DNA from: Kitasatospora sp. MAP5-34
Lineage (GTDB): Bacteria; Actinomycetota; Actinomycetes; Streptomycetales; Streptomycetaceae
DNA length: 64,000 bases
Direction: 5' to 3'
Assembly (NCBI RefSeq): GCF_029894335.1
Contig: NZ_JARXZC010000009.1
Span: 62,001 to 126,000 of the forward strand
Shown: piece after piece, positions 44,654-52,316 of the stretch
Layout of the letters: every line of letters starts with the position of its first letter
How positions within the stretch are numbered: position 1 is the stretch's first letter
Notes under the pieces: generated by a model
Seen by the model: the letters and a program-made list of their open reading frames with translations, nothing else
Databases searched by the model: none
Told to the model about the DNA's origin: nothing
Program-made: the position numbers and the translations under genes

Positions 44654-46006
44654 ATGGCCAACCCGGCCCCCGCCACCACCCGAGGTATCCCCATCACCGA
44701 GCACCGCCTGGCCAACGGCCTGCGCGTCGTGCTCTCGGAGGACCACCTCACCCCGGTCACCGCTGTCTGTCTCTGGTACGACGTCGGCTCCCGACACGAG
44801 GTGAAGGGCCGCACCGGACTGGCGCACCTCTTCGAACACCTCATGTTCCAGGGCTCCGCCAACGTCTCCAACAACGGGCACTTCGAACTGGTCCAGAGCG
44901 CCGGTGGCTCCCTCAACGGCACCACCAGCTTCGAGCGCACCAACTACTTCGAGACCATGCCCGCACACCAACTCGAGCTCGCACTCTGGCTCGAGGCCGA
45001 CCGGATGGGCTCACTGCTCGCCGCACTCGACGACGCGTCCATGGAGAACCAGCGCGACGTCGTCAAGAACGAGCGCCGCCAGCGCTACGACAACGTCCCG
45101 TACGGCACCGCCTTCGAGAAGCTCACCGGGCTCTCCTTCCCCGAGGGCCACCCGTACCACCACACCCCCATCGGCTCGATGGCCGACCTCGACGCCGCCA
45201 CCCTCGAGGACGCGCGGACCTTCTTCCGCACGTACTACGCACCCAACAACGCGGTGCTCTCGATCGTCGGCGACCTCGACCCCGAGCAGACCATCGCCTG
45301 GGTCGAGAAGTACTTCGGCACCATCCCCGCCCACGACGGCAAGCAGCCGCCGCGAGACGGTTCGCTGCCCGACCTGATCGGCGCCGAGATCCGCGAACTG
45401 GTCGAGGAGGACGTCCCCTCCCGCGCGCTGATGGCCGCCTACCGCCTCCCGCACGACGGCACCCGCGAGGCCGACGCCGCCGACCTGGCCCTCACCATCC
45501 TGGGCTCCGGCGAATCCAGCCGCCTGTACAACCGGCTGGTCCGCCACGACCGCACCGCCGTCACCGCCGGCTTCGGCCTGCTCCGCCTCGCCGGCGCACC
45601 CTCGCTCGGCTGGCTCGACTCCAAGACCTCCGGCGACGCCACCATCGAGCAGATCCAGACCGCCGTCGACGAGGAACTCGCCCGCTTCGCCGCCGAAGGC
45701 CCCACGCCCGAGGAACTGGAGCGCGCGCAGGCCCAGATCGAGCGCGAGTGGCTCGACCGCCTCACCACCGTGGCCGGCCGCGCCGACGAACTCTGCCGCT
45801 ACGCCGTCCTGTTCGGCGACCCGGCACTCCTCAACTCGGCCCTCGACAAGGTCCTCGACATCACCGCCGAAGAGGTCCAGGCCATCGCCGCCGCCCGGCT
45901 GCGACCGGACAACCGGGCCGTCCTGGTGTACGAGCCGACCACCAGCGAGGGTGACGACAGCGCGGCCGCCTCCAACGACGACCAGACCGAGGAGGACGCG
46001 GCATGA
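44654..46006 (+). CDS. M16-family zinc peptidase (catalytic subunit)
   Basis: A 450-residue insulinase-family peptidase with the inverted zinc motif HLFEH (58-62) and the downstream Glu in MENQRDVVKNERRQRYDN. NGLRVVLSEDHLTPVTAVCL and GSLNGTTSFERTNYFETMPA are typical. It likely degrades short peptides as a heterodimer with the next gene product. No signal peptide is clear. ATG at 44654; the nearest AAAGGA is 12 bases upstream, so an in-frame ATG at 44576 cannot be excluded. Divergent from parC. Confidence 0.92.
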   Translation: MANPAPATTRGIPITEHRLANGLRVVLSEDHLTPVTAVCLWYDVGSRHEVKGRTGLAHLFEHLMFQGSANVSNNGHFELVQSAGGSLNGTTSFERTNYFETMPAHQLELALWLEADRMGSLLAALDDASMENQRDVVKNERRQRYDNVPYGTAFEKLTGLSFPEGHPYHHTPIGSMADLDAATLEDARTFFRTYYAPNNAVLSIVGDLDPEQTIAWVEKYFGTIPAHDGKQPPRDGSLPDLIGAEIRELVEEDVPSRALMAAYRLPHDGTREADAADLALTILGSGESSRLYNRLVRHDRTAVTAGFGLLRLAGAPSLGWLDSKTSGDATIEQIQTAVDEELARFAAEGPTPEELERAQAQIEREWLDRLTTVAGRADELCRYAVLFGDPALLNSALDKVLDITAEEVQAIAAARLRPDNRAVLVYEPTTSEGDDSAAASNDDQTEEDAA

Positions 46007-47391
46007 GCGACGCAACCCCCACCATGACCTTCCACCCCCAGCCGACCCCCGGCACGCCGACCCCCTGGGCCTTCCCCGCCCCCGAGCGCGGCGCCATCGG
46101 CAACGGCCTCACCGTGCTGCGCTGCCACCGCCCCGGCCAGCAGCTGGTCGCCGTCGACATCCACGTCGACGCCCTGCTCGCCCTGGAGCCCGACGGCCTC
46201 GACGGCATCGCCAACATCCTGGCCCGGGCCCTCAACGAGGGCACCGACACCATGGACGCCGAGCAGTTCGCCGGTGAACTCGAACGCGCCGGCGCCACCC
46301 TCGACGCCCACGCCGACCACCCCGGCATCCGGGTCTCCCTCGAGGTCCCGGCCTCGCGTCTGGAGCGTGGTCTCACGCTTCTCGCCGACGCCCTGCGCGC
46401 CCCCAGGCTCCCCGAGGACGAGATCGAGCGGCTGGTCGCCAACCGGCTCGACGAGATCGTCCACGAGCAGGCCAACCCGGGCCGCCGCGCCGCCAAGGCG
46501 CTCTACGCCTCGCTGTTCGACGACGCCGACCGGCTCTCCCGCGCCCGCAGCGGCACCGCCGACACCGTCAAGAACATCACCCGCGCGGCCGTCAAGGATT
46601 TCTACGACGCCCACATCCGCCCCTCCACCGCCACCGCGGTGGTCGTCGGCGACCTCACCGGCATCGACCTGACCGCCCTCCTCGAAGCCACCCTCGGCAC
46701 CTGGACGGCCGCCCCCGCCACCCCCAACACCCACGCCCCGGTCACCGCCGACGACCACGGCCGGGTGATCGTCGTCGACCGCCCCGGCTCCGTCCAGACC
46801 CAGCTGCTCATCGGCCGGATCGGCCCGGACCGCCACGACCCCGCCTGGCCCGCCCAGCTGCTCGGCACCTACTGCCTCGGCGGCACCCTCACCTCCCGGC
46901 TGGACCGCGTCCTGCGCGAGGAGAAGGGCTACACCTACGGCGTCCGCTCCTTCGCCCAGCCCCTGCGGTCCGCCGCCGACGGCTCCGGCCGCGCGCTGCT
47001 GGCCATCAGCGGCTCGGTGGACACCGCCTCGACCGCCCCCGCCCTGGCCGACACCTGGACCATCCTGCGCACCCTCGCCGCCGAGGGCCTCACCGACGCC
47101 GAGCGCGACGAAGCCGTCCAGTACCTGGTCGGCGTGGCCCCCCTCAAGTACGAGACCGCCGGATCGGTGGCCGGCACCCTGGCCGACCAGGTCGAGCAGA
47201 ACCTGCCCGACGGCTACCAGGCCGAGGTCTACCGGCAGCTCGCCGCCCTCGACACCGCCACCGCCACCGAAGCCGTCGTCGCGGCCTTCCCGCCCGACCG
47301 CCTGGTCACCGTGCTGGTCGGCGACGCCTCGGTGATCGCCGACCCGATCAGGGAACTCGGCATCGGCGAGGTCACCGTCATCACCACCTGA
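46003..47391 (+). CDS. M16-family peptidase homologue (non-catalytic subunit)
   Basis: A 462-residue M16 protein whose first half lacks the HxxEH motif (the site reads DGIANILARALNEG). Its second half keeps the R/Y pair (DRVLREEKGYTYGVRS) that holds substrate carboxylates in the partner's active site. This is the usual division of labour in two-gene M16B peptidases. It starts by ATGA overlap with the catalytic subunit. Confidence 0.92.
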   Translation: MSDATPTMTFHPQPTPGTPTPWAFPAPERGAIGNGLTVLRCHRPGQQLVAVDIHVDALLALEPDGLDGIANILARALNEGTDTMDAEQFAGELERAGATLDAHADHPGIRVSLEVPASRLERGLTLLADALRAPRLPEDEIERLVANRLDEIVHEQANPGRRAAKALYASLFDDADRLSRARSGTADTVKNITRAAVKDFYDAHIRPSTATAVVVGDLTGIDLTALLEATLGTWTAAPATPNTHAPVTADDHGRVIVVDRPGSVQTQLLIGRIGPDRHDPAWPAQLLGTYCLGGTLTSRLDRVLREEKGYTYGVRSFAQPLRSAADGSGRALLAISGSVDTASTAPALADTWTILRTLAAEGLTDAERDEAVQYLVGVAPLKYETAGSVAGTLADQVEQNLPDGYQAEVYRQLAALDTATATEAVVAAFPPDRLVTVLVGDASVIADPIRELGIGEVTVITT

Positions 47392-47406
47392 CCCCTGCGC
47401 GTCCAG

Positions 47407-47440
47407 CGGCCCGACGGAGCGTCAGCGCTCCGCCGGGCCG
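47407..47440 (+). terminator. Terminator of the M16 operon
   Basis: CGGCCCG-A-CGGAGCG (47407-47421) pairs with CGCTCCG-C-CGGGCCG (47426-47440), one mismatch, loop TCAG, 15 bases after the stop codon. A short T-run (GTTTA) lies a few bases on. Confidence 0.75.
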
Positions 47441-47535
47441 CCGTCGTTTAATCCCTTGCCGCCCGCACTTTCGATGTGGGTAGATAGCTCCCGCAGCCAG
47501 TCAGGCGCACAACACCGGGAGAGGAGGCGGTCACC

Positions 47536-47607
47536 ATGCGGGTCGAGCAAGCCACCAGGCGCTACAGCTCCCCACGACGACCGCTGTCCCTCCGCTTTTC
47601 CGCCTGA
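47536..47607 (+). CDS. Candidate Arg-rich leader peptide upstream of rtcB
   Basis: A 23-codon frame (begins MRVEQATRRYSSPRRP, ends in SLRFSA) with a near-perfect GAGAGGAGG about 9 bases before its ATG, a better ribosome site than that of rtcB itself. Six of 23 residues are Arg. A small hairpin (CTGAG at 47604-47608, CTCAG at 47618-47622) overlaps its stop, 100 bases before rtcB. The arrangement suits translational attenuation but could be a free small protein or chance. The remaining bases of the 316-base gap hold nothing recognisable. Confidence 0.45.
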   Translation: MRVEQATRRYSSPRRPLSLRFSA

Positions 47608-47707
47608 GCGGCGCCTACTCAGACTTCCCCGAGCCACGCCGGAAGCTTCGCGCGGCAGCACATCACACCTAGGCTTGAACCAACCGACCCCTGGAGGTCG
47701 ATCCACC

Positions 47708-48901
47708 ATGTCGTACACCGAAGTTCCCGGCATCCGAGTACCGATCCGGATGTGGACCGACCCGGCCACGGTCGAGGGTCAGGCCATGCAGCAGCTGCGC
47801 AACATCAGCTCCCTGCCCTGGCTGCACGGCCTCGCCGTGATGCCCGACGTCCACCTCGGCAAGGGCGCGACCGTCGGCTCCGTCATCGCCATGAACGGCG
47901 CGGTCTGCCCCGCCGCCGTGGGCGTTGACATCGGCTGCGGCATGAGCGCCGTCAAGACCTCCCTCACCACCAAGGACCTCCCGGACGACCTCTCCCGGCT
48001 GCGCTCCAAGATCGAGCAGATCATCCCGGTCGGCCGGGGCATGCACTCCGACCCGGTCGACCCGCGCAAGCTCCACGGCTTCGCGACGGCGGGCTGGGAC
48101 GACTTCTGGCAGCGCTTCGACGGGGTGGCTCACGACGTGAAGTGGCGGCGCGAGCGGGCCATGCAGCAGATGGGGACACTCGGCTCGGGCAACCACTTCA
48201 TTGAAGTTTGTACAGATTCTACCGGTGCCGTCTGGCTGATGCTGCACTCCGGATCGCGCAACATCGGCAAGGAACTGGCCGAGCACCACATGGAGGTCGC
48301 CCGCTCGCTCCCGCACAACCAGGGCCTGATCGACCGCGACCTCGCGGTCTTCATCTCGGACACCCCGCAGATGGCGGCCTACCGTCAGGACCTGTTCTGG
48401 GCGCAGGAGTACGCCAAGAACAACCGGGCCATCATGATGGCGCTCTTCCAGGACATCGTCCGGCGCGAGTTCCCGAAGGCCAAGGTCGCTTTCGAGAGCG
48501 TGATCAGTTGCCACCACAACTACGTCTCCGAGGAGACGTACGACGGCGTCGAGCTGCTGGTGACCCGCAAGGGCGCGATCAAGGCGGGCTCCGGCGACTA
48601 CGGCATCATCCCGGGCTCGATGGGCACCGGCTCGTACATCGTCCGTGGTCTCGGCAACGAGGCGGCGTTCAACTCGGCCTCGCACGGCGCCGGCCGGAAG
48701 ATGAGCCGCACCGCCGCCAAGAAGCGGTTCACCGCCGAGGACCTGGCGGAGCAGACCAAGGGCGTCGAGTGCCGCAAGGACAGCGGCGTGGTCGACGAGA
48801 TCCCGGGCGCGTACAAGCCGATCGAGAAGGTCATGGCCCAGCAGAAGGACCTGGTCGAGGTGGTGGCTCAGCTCAAGCAGGTGGTCTGCGTCAAGGGCTG
48901 A
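47708..48901 (+). CDS. rtcB: RtcB-type RNA ligase
   Basis: A 397-residue RNA 2',3'-cyclic phosphate/3'-phosphate ligase that seals broken RNA ends with GTP and Mn2+. GVDIGCGMSAV (Asp74, Cys77), LGSGNHFIEV, and HSGSRNIG hold metal ligands, and His326 in SHGAGRKMSR is the GMP-linked residue. ATG with GGAGG upstream. Codons 165-171 (48200-48220: I E V C T D S) all end in A or T, unlike the rest of the gene. No RtcA or RtcR is nearby; control may be through the upstream short ORF. Confidence 0.95.
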   Translation: MSYTEVPGIRVPIRMWTDPATVEGQAMQQLRNISSLPWLHGLAVMPDVHLGKGATVGSVIAMNGAVCPAAVGVDIGCGMSAVKTSLTTKDLPDDLSRLRSKIEQIIPVGRGMHSDPVDPRKLHGFATAGWDDFWQRFDGVAHDVKWRRERAMQQMGTLGSGNHFIEVCTDSTGAVWLMLHSGSRNIGKELAEHHMEVARSLPHNQGLIDRDLAVFISDTPQMAAYRQDLFWAQEYAKNNRAIMMALFQDIVRREFPKAKVAFESVISCHHNYVSEETYDGVELLVTRKGAIKAGSGDYGIIPGSMGTGSYIVRGLGNEAAFNSASHGAGRKMSRTAAKKRFTAEDLAEQTKGVECRKDSGVVDEIPGAYKPIEKVMAQQKDLVEVVAQLKQVVCVKG

Positions 48902-48903
48902 CG

Positions 48904-48945
48904 GATGGGAGTGGGCAGCCGGGCTGCCGGCGCCCCACTCCCATC
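48904..48945. terminator. Bidirectional terminator between rtcB and the FHA gene
   Basis: GATGGGAGTGGG (48904-48915) pairs perfectly with its complement (48934-48945), with a GC-rich inner stem. It overlaps the FHA gene stop codon on the minus strand and starts 3 bases after the rtcB stop. Confidence 0.8.
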
Positions 48946-49489
48946 ACCCCGCCGCGAGGCGGAAGTTGAGGATGCCGAAGGTGACCTGGTCGCCCGGGTG
49001 GACGCGGACGGCGCCGATCACGCGGAGGCCGTTGACGTGAGTGCCGTTGCTGGAGCCGAGGTCGTGCAGGATCCAGCCGTCGGTGTCGTGGCGGAGTTCG
49101 GCGTGGGTGCGGGAGACCGAGCTGTCGCCGAGGCGCAGGTCGGAGCCCTGGAGGCGGCCGATCCGGACCGGCCGGGTGCCCGGTGCGGGGAGGATCAGGC
49201 CGGGGAGCTGTTCGGTGCGCCAGGTGTTGCGGAGCCGGGCGGTGAAGGCGGACAGCTGGCCCACCGTCCGCAGCAGCAGCCGGGAGACCCGGCGGTCGGC
49301 GGGCAGGTCGAAGAGCGCGGCGTCCAGTTCGGCCCGGCTGCGGGCGGTCAGGACGAGTTCGATCCGGCCCATGAAGGTGTCCTGCGAGAGCCGGCCGCTG
49401 CCGAGGTTGTCGCGCAGGGTCCCGAGAGCTCTCTCCCGTTCGGCCTCCGACGGGCGTGCCACTCGCGTCAGAAACTCAGGGGGCGTCAT
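48944..49489 (-). CDS. DUF1707 and FHA domain protein
   Basis: A 181-residue protein. The N-terminal DUF1707 (about 13-66: SEAERERALGTLRDNLGSGR, LSQDTFMGRIELVLTARSRA) is common in actinobacteria. The C-terminal FHA domain (about 105-178: VRIGRLQGSDLRLGDSSVSR, THAELRHDTDGW, LGSSNGTHVNG) has all residues needed to bind phosphothreonine, so it probably reads Ser/Thr kinase signals. It is soluble and monocistronic. No kinase gene is nearby. Confidence 0.92.
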   Translation of the reverse strand: MTPPEFLTRVARPSEAERERALGTLRDNLGSGRLSQDTFMGRIELVLTARSRAELDAALFDLPADRRVSRLLLRTVGQLSAFTARLRNTWRTEQLPGLILPAPGTRPVRIGRLQGSDLRLGDSSVSRTHAELRHDTDGWILHDLGSSNGTHVNGLRVIGAVRVHPGDQVTFGILNFRLAAG

Positions 49490-49603
49490 GGACCGATTCT
49501 CGGCTGCCCGGTAGGCGGTGTCCAGATCCGGGCCGGTGGGACGAGTGGGGTGAACTTCGGCGGGCGGTGGGATTTCGCGACATGGCCCGTCCCGGAGGGA
49601 GCC

Positions 49604-50545
49604 GTGCGGAATGACAATGTGCAGAATGTCCGGGTGGACTACCAGCAGCTACTGCGCGACGCGATGGACACCGCCCGAAGGCTCCCGGCCCGGGGGCGGC
49701 CCGCCGACTACATCCCCGCGCTCGCCGCCGCCGACCCGGAGGCGTTCGGGATGGCGCTGGCGACGGTCGACGGCGAGGTGCACGGGGTCGGGGACTGGGA
49801 GCACCCGTTCTCGATCCAGAGCGTCTCGAAGCTGTTCACCGTCGCGCTGGCGCTGGCGGAGGGCGGCGACGGGATCTGGCAGCGGGTGGGCCGGGAGCCG
49901 TCCGGCAACCCGTTCAACTCGCTGGTGCAGCTGGAGTCCGAGCAGGGCATCCCGCGCAACCCGTTCATCAACGCGGGCGCGCTGGTGGCCACCGACCGGT
50001 TGCTCGAACTGACCGGTGACGCGGCCGGCACGGTCCGGGACTTCCTGCGCGCCGAGTCCGGCAACCGGCTGATCGCCACCGACGACGGGGTGGCCTCCTC
50101 GGAGGCGCGGCACGGTCACCGGAACGCCGCACTGGCCCACTTCATCGCGAGCTACGGCAATCTGCGCAACCCGGTGGACAGCGTGCTGGCGCACTACTAC
50201 GCGCACTGCGCCATCTCGGCAAGCTGCCGTGACCTGGCGTTGGCGGGTCTCTTCCTCGCCCGGCACGGGCTGCGCACGGACGGCTCCCGGCTGCTGACGC
50301 GTAGCGAGGCCAAGCGGGTGAACGCGGTGCTGCTGACCTGCGGTACGTACGACGCGGCGGGTGAGTTCGCCTTCCGGGTGGGGCTGCCGGGCAAGAGCGG
50401 GGTGGGCGGGGGAGTGCTGGCGGTGCTCCCGGGGCGGGGCGCGGTGTGCGTGTGGAGCCCCGGGCTGGACGCGGCGGGGAACTCGGTCCTGGGAGTGGCC
50501 GCACTGGACGCGCTGACCACCGCGACGGGCTGGTCGGTGTTCTGA
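49604..50545 (+). CDS. glsA: Glutaminase
   Basis: A 313-residue glutaminase, a serine-dependent beta-lactamase-like enzyme that hydrolyses glutamine to glutamate and ammonia. FSIQSVSKLFTVALAL carries the catalytic S73xxK76. EPSGNPFNSLVQLE, PRNPFINAGAL and SYGNLRNPVDSVLAHYYAHC are family motifs, and GLPGKSGVGGG is the substrate-loop. GTG at 49604 follows GGAGGGA. Cytoplasmic. No glutamine-specific neighbour. Confidence 0.95.
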   Translation: MRNDNVQNVRVDYQQLLRDAMDTARRLPARGRPADYIPALAAADPEAFGMALATVDGEVHGVGDWEHPFSIQSVSKLFTVALALAEGGDGIWQRVGREPSGNPFNSLVQLESEQGIPRNPFINAGALVATDRLLELTGDAAGTVRDFLRAESGNRLIATDDGVASSEARHGHRNAALAHFIASYGNLRNPVDSVLAHYYAHCAISASCRDLALAGLFLARHGLRTDGSRLLTRSEAKRVNAVLLTCGTYDAAGEFAFRVGLPGKSGVGGGVLAVLPGRGAVCVWSPGLDAAGNSVLGVAALDALTTATGWSVF

Positions 50546-50613
50546 CCTGCCGGGGGCACAGGGTGTGGCCCGCCGCACACGCCCTCGCCGTCGCCAGTCC
50601 GGCTACCGCTCGG

Positions 50614-50619
50614 TAGCAT
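50614..50619 (+). promoter_or_regulatory. Leaderless-type -10 (TAGCAT)
   Basis: TAGCAT is followed by 7 bases and the ATG at 50627, with no ribosome site. The -35 is not clear. Confidence 0.45.
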
Positions 50620-50626
50620 GCGGGAC

Positions 50627-50965
50627 ATGAGCAGCGCAGAGACCGCAACCCCCGCCGCGCCGGACGCCCGCGCCGAGCGCCGTGCCAAGCGCATCGCCAA
50701 GCACATCGGCAGCTTCGCCAAGCAGCACGGCGGCAGCGCCGACGGTGTCGTCGAGTACGTCGGCGGCATCGCCACCCGGATCGTCATGGTCGGCGCGGAC
50801 GGCGCCTGGGGCGACCAGGTCGCCCCGACGTACGCCGTCGGCCGCCGGGCGGCCGAGCTGGCCGGGCTGACGCTGCACGACTCCTTCGAGGGCGAGCTCG
50901 CCCTCCGGGTGAGGACCAGCCCGTACGAGTGGAAGCGGATGGCCGGCATCCAGCTCGGCGGCTGA
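50627..50965 (+). CDS. Small conserved-looking protein of unknown function
   Basis: A 112-residue soluble protein. RAERRAKRIAKHIGSFAKQH (about 16-35) is basic; the remainder (VVEYVGGIATRIVMVGADGA, YAVGRRAAELAGL) has strand-helix alternation. I do not recognise the family. ATG at 50627 by the -10 spacing; an ATG at 50618 overlaps the -10 box and is less likely. It faces ctaA across an unusually strong hairpin. Confidence 0.7.
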   Translation: MSSAETATPAAPDARAERRAKRIAKHIGSFAKQHGGSADGVVEYVGGIATRIVMVGADGAWGDQVAPTYAVGRRAAELAGLTLHDSFEGELALRVRTSPYEWKRMAGIQLGG

Positions 50966-50967
50966 TC

Positions 50968-51028
50968 GACCGTACGTACGACGAAGGCCCTGACCGAGCC
51001 GGTCAGGGCCTTCGTCGTACGTACGGTC
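50968..51028. terminator. 28-base perfect bidirectional hairpin
   Basis: 50968-50995 is the exact complement of 51001-51028, with a 5-base loop (GAGCC). It begins 2 bases after one stop codon and its last 2 bases lie inside the ctaA stop codon. Each arm contains CGTACGTACG, itself palindromic. Confidence 0.92.
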
Positions 51029-51992
51029 AGGCGTTCTGCAGGGCCTGGGCCGGGACGGCGGGTGCCGGCTCCTCGGGCCGCTGCCGCAGGGCGAGCGGGA
51101 TGCGCAGGGCGGCGATCCAGACCAGGGTGGCGCCGAGCATGTGGATGCCGACCAGGATCTCCGGGACGTTGGTGAAGTACTGGACGAAGCCGAGCAGACC
51201 CTGTGCCAGCAGGACGACGAACAGCTCGCGGGCGCGGGCCCGGGCGGCCGGTGGGGCCTTGACGGCGGCGAAGGCGAAGATCACCGCGAGCGAGAGGCCG
51301 ACCGTGATGAACGCCAGGTCGGCATGGGCCTGGGCGAGCCGGTCGTAGTCGAGCGGGATGCGCGGCACCGGGTGCTTCAGGTCGGTGAAGGCGCCCGGGT
51401 GGTGCCCGGCCCCGGTCACCAGGGTGCCCGCGACGACCAGCAGGCCGGTCGCGGTCACCAGGACGCGCGACAGCTGGATCAGCGGCTGGGACACCACGGG
51501 CTGCGCGGGACCGTCACCCTCCTTCGAGCGCTCCCACATCAGGACGGCCACCCAGACCAGCCCCATCGCGGCGATCAGGTGCAGCGCCACGACGTACGGG
51601 TTGAGGCCGGTCAGCGTGGTGATGCCACCCAGCACGGCGTTGCTCATCACCAGCCAGAACTGCGCCCAGCCCAGCTTGGTGAGCGTGCGCCGCCAGGGCT
51701 TGTGCGAGCGCGCGGCCAGGATCGCCCAGCCGACCGCCGCGCAGAGCACGTACGTCAGCATCCGGTTGGTGAACTCGATGACGCCGTAGATGCCCATCTT
51801 CGGGGTCGGCACGAGGCTCTCGCCCGTGCACTTGGGCCAGGTCGTGCACCCGAGCCCGGAGCCGGTCAGCCGGACGGCGCCGCCGGTGACCACGATGACG
51901 ATGCTCATCACCAGCGCGGCCAGCGCGGCCCGTCGGACGAGCTCGGCGGACGGGTGCCAGCGGTCGGCGAGGAGGGAGGAGGGGGTACGCAC
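51027..51992 (-). CDS. ctaA: Heme A synthase (CtaA/COX15)
   Basis: A 321-residue membrane enzyme with eight helices that oxidises heme O to heme A for the aa3 oxidase. The first loop has a Cys pair (GCTTWPKCTGES). Helix II reads IEFTNRML, where the Bacillus enzyme has a heme-ligand His at the N position, as in other actinobacteria. His residues in HLIAAMG, HADLAFI and IHMLGA are the other axial-ligand candidates. GTG start with TAGGAT 6 bases upstream suggests a leaderless mRNA. It lies 2 kb from the suf operon. Confidence 0.93.
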   Translation of the reverse strand: MRTPSSLLADRWHPSAELVRRAALAALVMSIVIVVTGGAVRLTGSGLGCTTWPKCTGESLVPTPKMGIYGVIEFTNRMLTYVLCAAVGWAILAARSHKPWRRTLTKLGWAQFWLVMSNAVLGGITTLTGLNPYVVALHLIAAMGLVWVAVLMWERSKEGDGPAQPVVSQPLIQLSRVLVTATGLLVVAGTLVTGAGHHPGAFTDLKHPVPRIPLDYDRLAQAHADLAFITVGLSLAVIFAFAAVKAPPAARARARELFVVLLAQGLLGFVQYFTNVPEILVGIHMLGATLVWIAALRIPLALRQRPEEPAPAVPAQALQNA

Positions 51993-51998
51993 CCGCCC

Positions 51999-52004
51999 AT
52001 CCTA
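51999..52004 (-). promoter_or_regulatory. Leaderless-type -10 of ctaA (TAGGAT)
   Basis: On the minus strand TAGGAT is followed by 6 bases and the GTG start. No ribosome site precedes the GTG. Confidence 0.45.
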
Positions 52005-52265
52005 GGTCGGCTGGTTGCCGATCTTGGGGCGGGGCCATCCGGTGCCGCGCGGAACCGTGAAACGGACAGTTCGGGGCGGAACGATCAGCCGATCGCTGTG
52101 CATGATCCTTTATTGATCGTTCGCGTTCGATCGGGGTTCATTTTCTGTCATACGGAGTGTCAGGTGCAGTGGTTGTGATGAGCTGACCGAACGCGCGTAT
52201 TTCAGCCGTCCGGCGGGGATGGCAGGGCGCTCGGAGGCCGGTAGAGTCCGGTCCTCGGGGTAATT

Positions 52266-52285
52266 GGAAGGGGCAATGCCCTTCC
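52266..52285 (+). promoter_or_regulatory. Leader hairpin before the LAXTG protein
   Basis: GGAAGGG pairs with CCCTTCC around GGCAAT(G), 15 bases before GGGAGGG. Its loop contains an ATG with no useful frame. It may tune translation or mRNA stability. Confidence 0.35.
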
Positions 52286-52316
52286 GTACCAAGGCTGTTC
52301 GGGAGGGAAAGTCGAT

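Larger units (their letters stand above)
51993..52316. other. Divergent region between ctaA and the LAXTG protein gene
   Basis: A gap with several GATC-containing inverted repeats near 52080-52135 and lower GC than average. The ctaA -10 TAGGAT (51999-52004, minus strand) lies at one end; the other end holds a small leader hairpin (52266-52285) and the strong GGGAGGG ribosome site. Confidence 0.5.

Noticed and set aside
41406-44804. A 1132-codon plus-strand frame across parC
   Set aside because: Arg/His/Pro-rich shadow of parC and the WXG-like genes; no signals of a real start.
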